64,000 nucleotides of DNA from an uncultured Eubacteriales bacterium (GCA_948938605.1 CARAIG010000073.1:1-64000); one strand, 5' to 3'; shown: positions 1-8,942, numbered from the stretch's first letter. Notes: generated by a model not told the origin, from the letters alone. Program-made: numbers and translations.

Positions 1-110
1 ACTAACTTGATACTATTTTGTTACTAACGCAGGGGTTTTTGCCCATTCTTGCAGGGTGAAAATCTTGAATTTTAGACCGAAAAATGTGCTTTTAACCCCC
101 TATTAGGCAC

Positions 111-139
111 TTGAACTTTGAACTATTCTGTGATATAAT
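111..139 (+). promoter_or_regulatory. Promoter, apparently giving a leaderless mRNA
   Basis: TTGAAC at 111-116 and TATAAT at 134-139 are separated by exactly 17 bp. The ATG of the following gene at 147 is only 7 nt past the -10 box, at the expected transcription start, and there is no Shine-Dalgarno sequence. Confidence 0.75.
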
Positions 140-146
140 ATGTATT

Positions 147-1253
147 ATGAAAAAAGTCAACAAAAAACCGATCGACCCTGCCGATTGCAAATTTTACAAA
201 CTGGATCCAAACAAACCGATATCTGCCGAAGGATACAAGTCGTTATTCCCTTGGATGTTTTTATTCGTATCTTTGTTTTTTTGCGCGATACTTGCGTTTA
301 TTGTAATTGTAAACAAGGACAGTGCCGACATTACGGACAATAAGTATACGGTGTTCTACGCTATATGCGGAACGCTGTTGGGCGTGTCGCTGATAGTTTT
401 TGTATTGTACCGTATCCGCTTAACGCTTACACGCAAACGCATACTTAACGCCGATGTTACCAACGCAACCGTTACCGAAATAATAGTAACAAAACACACA
501 TCGCGCGATAAAGACGGGGATTTGCGGACAAGAGAAGAAGTTACTCTCGTTTACGAGTTTTACGACCGCAACGGTAATATTCATACCGAAAAGTTCGTCA
601 AAACCTACAACCGCGCTCCGACGTTTTACGAAGGACAGCAACTAATAGTTGCTTTTGACGAAAGCAAATGTTTTGTTTTGACGAAATACACGTTGCTTAA
701 CGACGACGTATGCGAATCGGAAGTCGCTAATGATACGGATGAGTCCGTTAATTTATCGGGCGATACAATCAAAATAGACGTCAGTAAATATACTCCGTTA
801 GGCTACGACAAAAGGTTTTTTATTTTATCGGGGATATATTCGGTTTTCGCTTTGGTATTTGCATTTATAACGGCATACTTTGCCGTTTCAATTAAAGACG
901 TATACGTTTGGCTTTACGTTGTTTTGACAGGCTCGTTTTTGGTATTGTTTTTGGCATTGGCAATAAATGCGGCGTATATGCCGTTTAAAACAAAACGTAA
1001 TTTCGATTCGATCGTATCGATAGGCGCAACCTACACTTACGGTAAATTAGAGTATACAAACAAAGTTTACGGAAACGGCTCAAAAGGCAAATACGTTTGT
1101 TCCTATTTAGATATCGACGGAAACGCAAAACAGTTTAAAGTCAGCGCAATTGCGGCAAAAAAATTGGTTCGCAGGGGCGATACGGAAGTTATAGTCGCTT
1201 ATGCGGAAAACAAGGCTGTGGCATTAGTTCAAAATTCCGTCGTTGTTTATTAG
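147..1253 (+). CDS. Membrane protein with two DUF3592-like halves
   Basis: A 368-residue protein of unknown function. It has two membrane-segment pairs (about residues 33-55 and 70-92, then about 222-246 and 253-277), each followed by a soluble beta-rich stretch of the type found in DUF3592 proteins (a segment with an extended EEVTLVYEF strand, and a C-terminal one with GKYVCSYLD). This looks like an internal duplication. The ATG at 147 is chosen over an upstream TTG at 111 because that TTG overlaps the -35 box. A second DUF3592-type gene lies at 5701-6390. The family assignment rests on topology and general sequence character; function is unknown. Confidence 0.8.
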   Translation: MKKVNKKPIDPADCKFYKLDPNKPISAEGYKSLFPWMFLFVSLFFCAILAFIVIVNKDSADITDNKYTVFYAICGTLLGVSLIVFVLYRIRLTLTRKRILNADVTNATVTEIIVTKHTSRDKDGDLRTREEVTLVYEFYDRNGNIHTEKFVKTYNRAPTFYEGQQLIVAFDESKCFVLTKYTLLNDDVCESEVANDTDESVNLSGDTIKIDVSKYTPLGYDKRFFILSGIYSVFALVFAFITAYFAVSIKDVYVWLYVVLTGSFLVLFLALAINAAYMPFKTKRNFDSIVSIGATYTYGKLEYTNKVYGNGSKGKYVCSYLDIDGNAKQFKVSAIAAKKLVRRGDTEVIVAYAENKAVALVQNSVVVY

Positions 1254-1279
1254 TTTTATACTGTAAAAATCAAATAACA

Positions 1280-1320
1280 AAAACGCCGTTGTCGGTTTAA
1301 TACCGTACGGCGTTTTTTGT
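1280..1320. terminator. Bidirectional rho-independent terminator
   Basis: AAAACGCCG and CGGCGTTTTTT arms (1280-1288 and 1308-1318) flank a short loop, with an A-run on one side and a T-run on the other. It sits between two convergent genes. Confidence 0.85.
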
Positions 1321-1337
1321 TTCTATAACGTATTTAA

Positions 1338-2507
1338 TTATCGGTTTATTATTTTTTCCGCTTCGGTTACTTTCATTCCCCAGCAACGGTGTTTTTTGAT
1401 AAGCTGACGGTCGTAATTTTTCCACAGGTTTTGAACGTTAAGGTTTTCTTCCAATTCCGGTCCCGTTTCCAAATACTGCACGCCCAATTTAATACAGCCT
1501 TCCAATACGTGGTTTAATATTATGGATACCGCGCCTAAATTTTTATGTTCGTTGGTAATACCTATCGACATCATATCGGCAACTTTCGGGTGCGACATAG
1601 TTTTAATAAAAGGGATAAATCCGCCGGGGATTATATGCCCTTTTCCTTTGTGCAAAACTTCCAACATCGACGGCATACAAAATCCGTAACATATAACTTT
1701 ACCGTCTTTAAGTACCGCGCACGCCAGTTCGGGCAGAAAAATTTGCATAAGCATATCTACTTCGCGCTTTTTTTGTTTTTCGCTTAACGGACTGGTGCCG
1801 TAAAGGTCCTCGAACGCTTCGTTCATAACGTCCAGGCAGTTCATCATTAAATTTTTGAGACCTTTTTTATCCTTACGCTTAACCAACCCGTAAACGTCGG
1901 CCACTTCGTATCCGTTACGCTTTTGCACATATTCCGACAAACGTTTTAACCGTTCGTCGGCTTTATCGGGAACTCTAATTATGTAACTATTCCAATCCAC
2001 AACTTTATACGCGCCCAATTTTTGCATATGTTCCACGTAGTAGGAATTGTTGTATATTTCCTGATATGTACTGTCGCGGTCAAACCCTTCTATAAGCATA
2101 CCTTCTTCGTTTAAATCGGAAAAGCTCATAGGACCTATTATTTCGTCCATTCCCAATTCCTTTGCCCAATCGACCAAACATTTAAACAAACTTTTGGTAA
2201 CTTCGAAATCGTCAACAACATCGAAACGGGTAAACCGCAATTGCTTAGTGCTGTTCTTTTCGTTAACGTGTTTGTGCCAAATGCCCGCTATGCGGCCTAC
2301 CGCTTTGCGTCCTTTGTACGCCATAAACATACGGCATTCGCAAAAACGGAATGCGTCGTTGACTTGCGGGTTAAATTCCCCCATTTCGTCGGAATACAAA
2401 TTAGGCGCCGCGTGCGGATTGTTTTTGTACAAATCTATTAAAAATTTAAAAAACTTTTTCTTTTGCTTAGCAGACGTTATAGGAATTTCTCTTGTAACAA
2501 TTTGCAT
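1338..2507 (-). CDS. GNAT-superfamily protein, YghO-like
   Basis: A 389-residue soluble protein resembling the YghO group of large GNAT-like proteins. The N-terminal region carries the family-type stretch NPHAAPNLYSDEMGEFN and a strand with GRKAVGRIAGI. A second half has NLGAVSIILNHVLEGC, resembling the acetyl-CoA fold of GNATs, and ends with a conserved WKNYDRQLIKKHRCWGM. The start is supported by a GGAG motif just upstream. DegV follows the same direction 77 bp upstream, so the two are probably co-transcribed. The substrate is unknown; catalysis is inferred from the fold only. Confidence 0.75.
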   Translation of the reverse strand: MQIVTREIPITSAKQKKKFFKFLIDLYKNNPHAAPNLYSDEMGEFNPQVNDAFRFCECRMFMAYKGRKAVGRIAGIWHKHVNEKNSTKQLRFTRFDVVDDFEVTKSLFKCLVDWAKELGMDEIIGPMSFSDLNEEGMLIEGFDRDSTYQEIYNNSYYVEHMQKLGAYKVVDWNSYIIRVPDKADERLKRLSEYVQKRNGYEVADVYGLVKRKDKKGLKNLMMNCLDVMNEAFEDLYGTSPLSEKQKKREVDMLMQIFLPELACAVLKDGKVICYGFCMPSMLEVLHKGKGHIIPGGFIPFIKTMSHPKVADMMSIGITNEHKNLGAVSIILNHVLEGCIKLGVQYLETGPELEENLNVQNLWKNYDRQLIKKHRCWGMKVTEAEKIINR

Positions 2508-2584
2508 ATTTTTTACTCCGAGTAAACGTATTGCTTATACGTTTTTTGTGATATGCGCACCTTTTTGCATTCAAGGTTCTAATA

Positions 2585-3463
2585 TTACTTTGCCAGCGGT
2601 ACAGGACGCTTGTCCGCAACAAATATTACTCCGACGGTTCCCGGTCCGCAATGCGCGCCTATTACCGGTCCTACTATTTGACGTATAATTCTAGCTTCGG
2701 GACGTTTTTCCAATATCATTTCCCTTAACGCATCGCCTTCGTCAGGGCAATCGGCGTCAACTATATATACGGGAAATTCCGTTCCCGTAAGTTCTTCAAT
2801 AACCCTGTCCGCCATTTTGCGTAACGCCTTTTTCTTTCCCGTTATCTTTTCGAACACTTTTAGCCCACCGTTTTCGTCGTGAGTTAACACAGGTTTTAAC
2901 GACAGCAAAGTTCCTGCAAATGCGGCCGCTCCCGAAAGTCTGCCGCCGCGTTTTAAGTGCATAAGGTTTTCCACCACAAAGTAAACGCTTACCCTATCGC
3001 GCAATTCCTTTAACGCTTTTATTATTTCGTCGTCGCTTGCGCCTTTGTTTTTAAGTTCGGCGGCATATTCCATTTGTATCCCTGCGCCTAAACTTATTGC
3101 CTTTGTATCGAATACCCTGCATTTACGGTTAGGGTAATGTTTGTTTAGTGTTCTTAACGCAGTGTTAAGGTGATCGAACGTTCCGCTCATAGCGTGCGAA
3201 AAACTTATATACAAAACGTCTTCGCCCTTTTTAAAGTACGGCTCCAAAATGCGTTCGTAATCGTCAGGATTGAGCGCCATTGTTTTGGGCACTTCCCCTT
3301 TGCGCACAGCGTCGTAGAACGCGCGGAAATCCGTTTGTTTGCCTAAGTCGTAATCATATTCCTTGCCGCCGTACGAAAACGGCATTTTGATATAATCTAC
3401 GCCCAATTCTTCCTGTCGTGTGTACCACAATTCGCCGTCGGCGTCTATAATTAATGCGCTCAT
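2585..3463 (-). CDS. DegV family fatty-acid-binding protein
   Basis: A 292-residue DegV-family protein. These proteins bind a fatty acid between two domains, and in several Bacillota they serve as the FakB subunit that presents fatty acids to the kinase FakA. Visible signatures are an N-terminal strand ending in DADGELW, the ligand-loop motif SFSHAMSGTFDH at about residues 87-98 and the C-terminal VGPVIGAHCGPGTVGVIF stretch, which is highly characteristic. A GGAGA ribosome-binding site precedes the ATG. No fakA homologue is present in the window, so a role in phospholipid synthesis is inferred from the family. Confidence 0.88.
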   Translation of the reverse strand: MSALIIDADGELWYTRQEELGVDYIKMPFSYGGKEYDYDLGKQTDFRAFYDAVRKGEVPKTMALNPDDYERILEPYFKKGEDVLYISFSHAMSGTFDHLNTALRTLNKHYPNRKCRVFDTKAISLGAGIQMEYAAELKNKGASDDEIIKALKELRDRVSVYFVVENLMHLKRGGRLSGAAAFAGTLLSLKPVLTHDENGGLKVFEKITGKKKALRKMADRVIEELTGTEFPVYIVDADCPDEGDALREMILEKRPEARIIRQIVGPVIGAHCGPGTVGVIFVADKRPVPLAK

Positions 3464-3503
3464 TTAAACTTTCTCCGTTTATTGTATTTTTTGCACATTT
3501 TTT

Positions 3504-3532
3504 ATTTTACCATATTATTATATCTTACACAA
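3504..3532 (-). promoter_or_regulatory. Promoter of the degV unit
   Basis: Read on the minus strand: TTGTGT (3532-3527) and TAAAAT (3509-3504), spacer 17 bp, upstream of degV. Confidence 0.6.
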
Positions 3533-3596
3533 CATCTTTTTTATTTTTTATTGCTTTTTTTATATAAATTTTAGCCGTCGTGTTTGCTTATAGTCA

Positions 3597-3625
3597 TTGC
3601 AATTTGCTTTTTTTTATGGTATAAT
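3597..3625 (+). promoter_or_regulatory. Promoter without an obvious downstream gene
   Basis: TTGCAA (3597-3602), a 17-bp spacer and TATAAT (3620-3625). Transcription would start near 3632, more than 600 bp before dnaN, and run through DNA with no coding potential that I recognise. Confidence 0.6.
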
Positions 3626-4268
3626 ATATAAGATATATAATGTACTATTTCAGCTGCAAGCGCTCACTATGACTAGACGAAACGTTTGTTAAATAAATGC
3701 AGCATACCTAATAACGGCATAATCGCTTTAAAACAATAAATGTCAGGACTGTACTTTAACACAAACGCGCGGAATTGACGAAACGCTGAACGTAAAAACA
3801 CTTCCAAAGTTTGCCGGTTGTTACGGTATGACGACGATCGGGGCAAGGAACGGCAACATACTAGATGCGCAATCAACTGCGCCGCAGCCTTGTAAAATCC
3901 GTATGCCTAACGGTAGTTTAACGGGACACTACGCATCAATCCACCAACGCTTATGTATTAAAAGTGGACAACTTTGTTTAAAACCCAAAAGTTATACACA
4001 TTGTCTATTTTAGACATACCACAACATATTGGGTTTTGCAAACTATTTTGTTCAATATGTTGATTTTAAATCGATTTTTGCGGCACTAATACACATTGTC
4101 ACACAGTCTAATAAAACTACTACCCAAAAGAAAGTGTATAACTTGTTGTTGACTGCACGGTATTTAAAACGGGTTTTCCGCATTTAGTTATTTAACGGTA
4201 AATTAAGTATATCTATATAAGTTACAAAAATACGTAAGTAAAATAAAAGCCTTTAAGGAGTTACCATT

Positions 4269-5375
4269 ATGAAAATCATTGTAAACAGCCTGGATTTAAA
4301 CGATGCAGTAGCAAAAGTTTCCAAAGCGTTGCCCAACCGCGACGTCGCACCCGTTTTGGAATGCATAAAGATTACGGCGGAACACGACAGACTTACATTG
4401 TACGCAACAGACAAAGATCTGGCTATCGAAAAAACTATCGACGCAAACGTTATAGTCGGCGGCGGAATACTTGTGCCCGGTAAAATATTCGGCGAATATA
4501 TCCGCAACATAGCCGATAACGGAATAGACATTTCGTTGGAAAACACCGATGAAAACAAATTGTTTATCAGTTCGGCTAACAGCGAGTGTACTATCGGAAC
4601 ATTAGATATAATGGAATATCCCGAAGCGGAAAGTATTAACGGAGCCAGTTACTTTGCCGTACAGGAAATGAACCTTAAAGACATAATTAACAATGTTATT
4701 TTTGCTGTTGCCACCGACGACAGCCGCCCGATGCTTAAAGGCGTGCATTTCGAAGCTCAGCAATACACTTTGTCCGCAGTAGCTACCGACGGTTACCGCT
4801 TTGCAATGAGCAAAAAAGCGTTGGAAGAAAAAGTTGACGGAATTTCCGCAACTATTCCCGCAAGAAGCTTGTCCGAACTGTCCAAACTGTTGACGGACAG
4901 CGACAACATACTTAAAGTGTTTATCGAAAACAACTATTTGACCGTTGCAATGGAAAACACCAAACTGTATACAAGATTGCTTGGCGGACAGTACATTAAA
5001 TATGACAACATTGTTCCTAAGGAATTTTTGTCTACGTTGGTTGTAAACAAGGAAACATTCGAACGCGCGTTAAATACCGCTTCGATTATGTCGCGGACAG
5101 ACAAAAACAATTTGGTAGTATTCGACATCGAAGAATACAGTATGACCATTTCGTCTACCAGTCAATACGGAAGCGCAAAGGAAAACATAAACATTTCGCT
5201 TAGCGGTAAAGACGTCCGCTGTTCGTATAATTCGCGTTTCATTAACGATTGCTTAAAGGTTATTTCCGCCGAAACAATCAAAATGGAATTTGCTCAGCAC
5301 AACAGCTGCGTAATTACCATTTACGACAGCGACGAAGTGTTGTACTTCATTTTGCCCGTAAAGCAAATTGTGTAA
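4269..5375 (+). CDS. dnaN: DNA polymerase III beta subunit (sliding clamp)
   Basis: A 368-residue beta clamp, the ring that tethers the replicative polymerase to DNA. The length matches the family (about 365-380) and the three clamp folds (about residues 1-120, 125-245, 247-368) are present. Typical signatures are the N-terminal LNDAVAKVSKALPNRDVAPVLECIKI, ATDGYRFAMSK in the middle, and the C-terminal VLYFILPVKQIV. The start has an AAGGAG ribosome-binding site with good spacing. In most Bacillota dnaN directly follows dnaA; here it precedes dnaA by 2.2 kb with two opposite-strand genes in between and has its own terminator. Confidence 0.97.
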   Translation: MKIIVNSLDLNDAVAKVSKALPNRDVAPVLECIKITAEHDRLTLYATDKDLAIEKTIDANVIVGGGILVPGKIFGEYIRNIADNGIDISLENTDENKLFISSANSECTIGTLDIMEYPEAESINGASYFAVQEMNLKDIINNVIFAVATDDSRPMLKGVHFEAQQYTLSAVATDGYRFAMSKKALEEKVDGISATIPARSLSELSKLLTDSDNILKVFIENNYLTVAMENTKLYTRLLGGQYIKYDNIVPKEFLSTLVVNKETFERALNTASIMSRTDKNNLVVFDIEEYSMTISSTSQYGSAKENINISLSGKDVRCSYNSRFINDCLKVISAETIKMEFAQHNSCVITIYDSDEVLYFILPVKQIV

Positions 5376-5497
5376 CGTTTTAAAGATCGGTTTTTGCACG
5401 GTTCGTAAATACGTATTTACCAAAATTAATTAATCAATTGCGGTTAGATATTTAAGACGGTTGAGTAATTAAAGTAAAAAAATAATAATCGTAAATT

Positions 5498-5534
5498 AAA
5501 AAGTTACGCATACAAAAGTAGCGTAACTTTTTTT
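5498..5534 (+). terminator. Terminator of dnaN
   Basis: AAAAAGTTACGC (5498-5509) pairs with GCGTAACTTTTTTT (5521-5534), giving a stem with a T-run, 120 bp after the dnaN stop. Confidence 0.8.
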
Positions 5535-5700
5535 ATTTTAAAACATTAGCGTACTGTAAGTACGGGGTGACAAAGAATAGTTGTATTACGCCCGCCGAAC
5601 TTTACCGTGTTCGAATTTCACGTTGCTAGCCATAGGCTGCTATCCGCTCGACTGCAAGATAAAACTTATTTACTTTATAATTTGTGTTTGGTATGCAAGG
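5535..5700. other. Gap with tRNA-like T-arm fragment
   Basis: No gene seen. The stretch contains GTTCGAATTTCACGTTGC at 5609-5626, a repeat shared with 37475-37492 on the minus strand. Confidence 0.4.
5609..5629 (+). repeat. T-arm-like 21-bp repeat, copy 1
   Basis: Matches 37472-37492 (minus strand) at 20 of 21 positions. The GGTTCGAAT-like core resembles a tRNA T-loop, but no tRNA can be folded around it. Confidence 0.6.
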
Positions 5701-6390
5701 TTATAATTTAGAGCGTAATTTGTACGTTAAAAACCCGTCGAGCAAAGTTACTGCCACAACTAACCCAAGTATTACGCACGCGCCGATTGCGCCGTCTATG
5801 CGGACGAAAACTTCGCCAAAACCGCTGTTGGGAAGTCCCAGCCAAAACAGCAGCAAAAAGATAATGACGAGCAAAATTTCCATTCCCCACACAAACAAAA
5901 AACGCTTTTTAAACGAACTGTTATTATTTAGACTTAGCAGCATATTCATACCCACCGCGTACGTTACGCAGGAAAACGCTAAAAAGCAAACGGATATTAT
6001 CGAAGCAAAGTCCGACGAGTTTACAACTTCCGCTTGGGCGGGGTTTTCCTTGTTTACGTAAATTTGGACAGGGTTTTTAACCATTGATTCGTAAACGGCG
6101 TTATAACCGGTTCTGTCCGTAAACGTATACTCTTGCCCGTTTAGCGTATAGGACACGACAAGATAATAATGCGACTTGTTGTGTTTGAAGGAATGACTTG
6201 TTTTTCGTTCTACATCAATTACCGTTCCTTCCGTTTTGATGTAGTTCAATTCGTAATTACGCAGTATTACCGTATGCCAAATAAAAAAGCCGATGCACGC
6301 GGCTAACAGCGCTAAGGTAATGGATAAAAATACAATTGACGACTTTTTACGTTCCTTATATTCAAAATAATCCGTATATGTATTTTTCAA
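5701..6390 (-). CDS. DUF3592 family membrane protein
   Basis: A 229-residue membrane protein. One membrane segment (about residues 18-40) precedes an extracytoplasmic DUF3592-like domain with the family-type pattern EGTVIDVERK...YYLVVSYTLNGQEYTF...VQIYVNKENPAQAEV. Three further hydrophobic segments follow (about 129-150, 165-186 and 200-222). Function is unknown for the family. It is related in style to the gene at 147-1253. The gene is monocistronic and convergent with dnaN, sharing the gap with its terminator. Confidence 0.85.
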   Translation of the reverse strand: MKNTYTDYFEYKERKKSSIVFLSITLALLAACIGFFIWHTVILRNYELNYIKTEGTVIDVERKTSHSFKHNKSHYYLVVSYTLNGQEYTFTDRTGYNAVYESMVKNPVQIYVNKENPAQAEVVNSSDFASIISVCFLAFSCVTYAVGMNMLLSLNNNSSFKKRFLFVWGMEILLVIIFLLLFWLGLPNSGFGEVFVRIDGAIGACVILGLVVAVTLLDGFLTYKLRSKL

Positions 6391-6479
6391 TTTAAATGCC
6401 CTTTTGATATTGCCCTATTTTTGCAGTTTGTTGCAATGTTAATATTATTGTACTACAAGCAGAATGAAAAGTAAAACAA

Positions 6480-6523
6480 AAAAAAGCCCGCTTTGCGTTG
6501 AAACCAATAAAGTGAGCTTTTAG
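6480..6523 (-). terminator. Terminator of the rubrerythrin gene
   Basis: Read on the minus strand, an imperfect hairpin with arms AAAAGCTCACTTT and AAAGCGGGCTTTT ends in a run of T. Confidence 0.65.
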
Positions 6524-6541
6524 TATTTACTAATTGTATAT

Positions 6542-6578
6542 TGTACAAGTTAAGCTGTTAAAGTGCGTTAATTGTACA
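6542..6578. repeat. GTACAAGT palindromic repeat, copy 1
   Basis: Imperfect hairpin with arms TGTACAAGTTAA and TTAATTGTACA, located just after the rubrerythrin stop. Same family as the copies at 9567, 12149, 17377, 22742, 33652, 35987 and 39648. Confidence 0.65.
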
Positions 6579-6585
6579 TCGATTA

Positions 6586-7236
6586 TTATGCGCGTGCAGT
6601 TGCCGAACGGCTGTTTTTTAACGACAGCAAAGATGAAATATCTGACGTTTCCATACTTTTTAAGTGAAGCAGTATTGCGCCTTGTTTTGCTTTGCACAAG
6701 GGGCATTCCGTCCAACCTTCGGTAGAAGTTTCGGCATAACCGCACGACGAACAAACCCAGGTGGTAGGATCGTCGCGTTTGTATAATGTGCCTTCCTTCA
6801 TTTGTTCGTACAGTTCAAGGAAAATGCTTTCGTGGATTTTTTCGACGGCGGCTGTTTGTTCAAACAATTTTGCTATGTCGTCAAAACCTTCCTTTTTGGC
6901 GGTTTTAGCAAAAGCCAAATATATCTTTGCTTCGTTGTGTTCGTCTTCGGCGGCAAACTTTAAATTGTCTAAAATCGTCCACTTTTCCTTAAAGGGAAAG
7001 CCTGCCGAATATTCGATATTCTTTATAGGTTTAGCCGAAGCTTTTTGCAAATACGTGTAATACATACGCGCGTGGTTAAATTCCTGATAGGCAATCGTAT
7101 CGACGATTTCCGCCATTGTTGCATACCCTTCGTTGCGCATACCGTATTCCACAAATTCGTAACGGGTGCGCGCTTGCGTTTCGCCCGAATAAGCTTTGGC
7201 TAAGTTTACATAAGTTTGACTGTTGATTAATTCCAT
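6586..7236 (-). CDS. rbr: Rubrerythrin
   Basis: A 216-residue non-haem iron protein that reduces hydrogen peroxide, protecting anaerobes from oxidative stress. The N-terminal ferritin-like four-helix domain has the diiron ligand motifs ETQARTRYEF, EFNHARMYY, EDEHNEAKIY and EKIHESIFLEL. The C-terminal rubredoxin-like domain has the two Cys pairs VCSSCG and CPLCK. The start at 7236 has an AAGGAGC ribosome-binding site; an open frame upstream of it has none. The protein carries a C-terminal tail of about 28 residues after the last Cys pair (ending ATARA), longer than usual. Its upstream region has two perfect inverted repeats that could be operators. Confidence 0.93.
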   Translation of the reverse strand: MELINSQTYVNLAKAYSGETQARTRYEFVEYGMRNEGYATMAEIVDTIAYQEFNHARMYYTYLQKASAKPIKNIEYSAGFPFKEKWTILDNLKFAAEDEHNEAKIYLAFAKTAKKEGFDDIAKLFEQTAAVEKIHESIFLELYEQMKEGTLYKRDDPTTWVCSSCGYAETSTEGWTECPLCKAKQGAILLHLKSMETSDISSLLSLKNSRSATARA

Positions 7237-7577
7237 TTTTAATACGCTCCTTTTACGTAAATTATTTACGCTAATAATTCGATTTAAACCTAAAATCGAA
7301 TTTATTTTGCGGTTTACTGCCGTTATGCCTAGTAGCCTATGGTTATCAACGGTAGACCCTCTTCTCAAATATAACCAGTAACACCGAAAAATCATTTTAT
7401 TTTTTGTGAAAATATTCGGTGCGCTTTGGTTATGTTAACCGAACCGTATATATGCGCGCGCCTTTGCCAACCTAAATATATTCCGTTGCAAAACGGCAAT
7501 GGCGGCACTAAAAAAATAAAAATGCTTTACTGTACAAACTTGCCAAGTTTGGCTTTTGCGTGTATAATAAACGTACT
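7237..7577. promoter_or_regulatory. rubrerythrin-dnaA divergent region with inverted repeats
   Basis: AATTATT-6-AATAATT at 7260-7279 and TCGATTT-7-AAATCGA at 7279-7299 are two adjacent perfect 7-bp inverted repeats next to the rubrerythrin start. A PerR- or Fur-like regulator would fit an oxidative-stress gene, but the spacing does not match the classical PerR box. The remaining leader up to about 7390 is structured-looking and unidentified. Confidence 0.45.
7540..7568 (+). promoter_or_regulatory. dnaA promoter, apparently leaderless
   Basis: TTGCCA (7540-7545), a 17-bp spacer and TATAAT (7563-7568). The dnaA ATG at 7578 is 9 nt past the -10 box, and no Shine-Dalgarno motif can fit. Confidence 0.75.
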
Positions 7578-8942
7578 ATGATTAAACTACAACAAATATG
7601 GGACAATATTTTGCTGGAAACGGAATCGAAAGTTTCGACGTTGCAGTATGACTTGTATATAAACCAATTACAGCCCGTCGGCATACACAACGACAGGCTT
7701 TATTTGCTTGCCGAAACGCGAATCGTTAAAGGGATTGTAGACAAAAACTACAAGGATATAATACGTAAATGCACAAATCTCGTGTTTCCCACCATCATCG
7801 ATGTGGAAATTGTTACCGAAAACGATTTGGATAATATAGGCGATGTTGAAAAGGAAGCGGAATTGCCTGTTAGCAGCAGTTATGTTTCCCTTGTAGACGA
7901 CAAGGCGGTGTTTGTAGCTCAATACACGTTTGATAACTTTGTTGTAGGCAAAAGCAACGAATACGCTCACGCCGTAGCATATGCCGTGTCCGAAGCGGAA
8001 ACGACCAAATACAACCCTGTATTTTTGTGGGGAGGCGTGGGACTTGGTAAAACTCACTTAATGCACGCTATCGGCAATTCTTTGCAGCGTAATTTTCCCG
8101 AAAAGAAAATTAAGTACGTTACTTGCGACCAGTTTGTAAACGAATTTATCGAATCGTTGCACGACACTACTAACCCCAATGCAATGAAGAACTTCCGCAA
8201 CAAGTACCGTAAGTTGGACGTATTAATGATGGACGACGTACAGTTTTTGGCTAAAAAGGAAGGAACGCAAGAAGAAATGTTCCACACGTTTAACGAACTG
8301 TATCTTGCCAATAAGCAGATTATTTTGAGCAGTGACCGTCCGCCGAAAGAAATACAAATAGAAGAACGTTTAAAAACGCGTTTTGCTACCGGCGTAATTG
8401 CGGATATTCAACCGCCCGATTTAGAAACGCGTATAGCGATTTTGCAAAAGAAGTGTAACGCTAAGGGGTACGGCTTAGATATTCGCGTATTAAGTCTTAT
8501 TGCAGAAAAAATCACGAATAACATACGTGAAATGGAAGGTATGTTGAACCGCATTATAAGTTACAGCACTCTTGTAGGCGGTAATCCCAACGAGATGAAT
8601 ATCGTACACGACGCCTTGCGCGATTATGCCGACAGTACGTCGGATATAATTACTATCGACCATATAGTCGCCGCAACCTGCGATTACTTCCGCGTTAAAC
8701 GCGAAGACTTAATCGGTAAAAAGAAAAACAAGGAAATCGTTGTCCCCCGTCAAATTTGTATTTACCTTATATGCGACATTTTGGGACAGAGTATTCCGCT
8801 TGTATCTATCGGCGAATATTTTGGCGGACGCGATCACACTACCGTTATGCACGCCCGCGACAAAATAAGCGAAGAATGCAAAAATAACGATACTACTGCG
8901 GCGCACGTTAAGGATATACGCGACAAAATCTACAACCGCTAA
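7578..8942 (+). CDS. dnaA: Chromosomal replication initiator DnaA
   Basis: A 454-residue AAA+ initiator that binds DnaA boxes and opens the replication origin. Domain I covers about residues 1-80. Domain III has Walker A GGVGLGKTH at 152-160, Walker B with the acidic pair DD at 219-220 and a sensor-2 type end at EMEGMLNRII. Domain IV carries the DNA-binding signature GGRDHTTVMHARDKI near 419-433. The ATG at 7578 is preferred to an in-frame GTG at 7560, which overlaps the -10 box. The gene has no ribosome-binding site. It is not followed by dnaN but by 760 bp of repeats. Confidence 0.97.
   Translation: MIKLQQIWDNILLETESKVSTLQYDLYINQLQPVGIHNDRLYLLAETRIVKGIVDKNYKDIIRKCTNLVFPTIIDVEIVTENDLDNIGDVEKEAELPVSSSYVSLVDDKAVFVAQYTFDNFVVGKSNEYAHAVAYAVSEAETTKYNPVFLWGGVGLGKTHLMHAIGNSLQRNFPEKKIKYVTCDQFVNEFIESLHDTTNPNAMKNFRNKYRKLDVLMMDDVQFLAKKEGTQEEMFHTFNELYLANKQIILSSDRPPKEIQIEERLKTRFATGVIADIQPPDLETRIAILQKKCNAKGYGLDIRVLSLIAEKITNNIREMEGMLNRIISYSTLVGGNPNEMNIVHDALRDYADSTSDIITIDHIVAATCDYFRVKREDLIGKKKNKEIVVPRQICIYLICDILGQSIPLVSIGEYFGGRDHTTVMHARDKISEECKNNDTTAAHVKDIRDKIYNR

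Larger units (their letters stand above)
3464..4268. other. 805-bp gene-free region upstream of dnaN; candidate oriC part
   Basis: No convincing protein gene. It holds the divergent degV promoter, a second good promoter pointing toward dnaN, and in its last 280 bp an AT-rich stretch with DnaA-box-like sites at 3992-4000 (TTATACACA, fits the consensus), 4087-4095 (TAATACACA, one mismatch) and 4133-4141 on the minus strand (TTATACACT, one mismatch). A palindrome TGTCTA-ttt-TAGACA is at 4002-4016. An origin function is inference. Confidence 0.5.

Noticed and set aside
3630..3990. RNase P RNA, tmRNA, SRP RNA or 6S RNA
   Set aside because: None of the conserved cores of these RNAs could be found here or elsewhere in the window.
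6586..6680. Frameshift at the rubrerythrin C-terminus
   Set aside because: The extra tail is longer than usual, but no alternative frame restores a better family ending, so it is kept as a natural extension.
7320..7390. Purine or other riboswitch upstream of rubrerythrin
   Set aside because: A TCTACC-like stretch on the minus strand looked suggestive, but the other conserved elements of known classes are missing.
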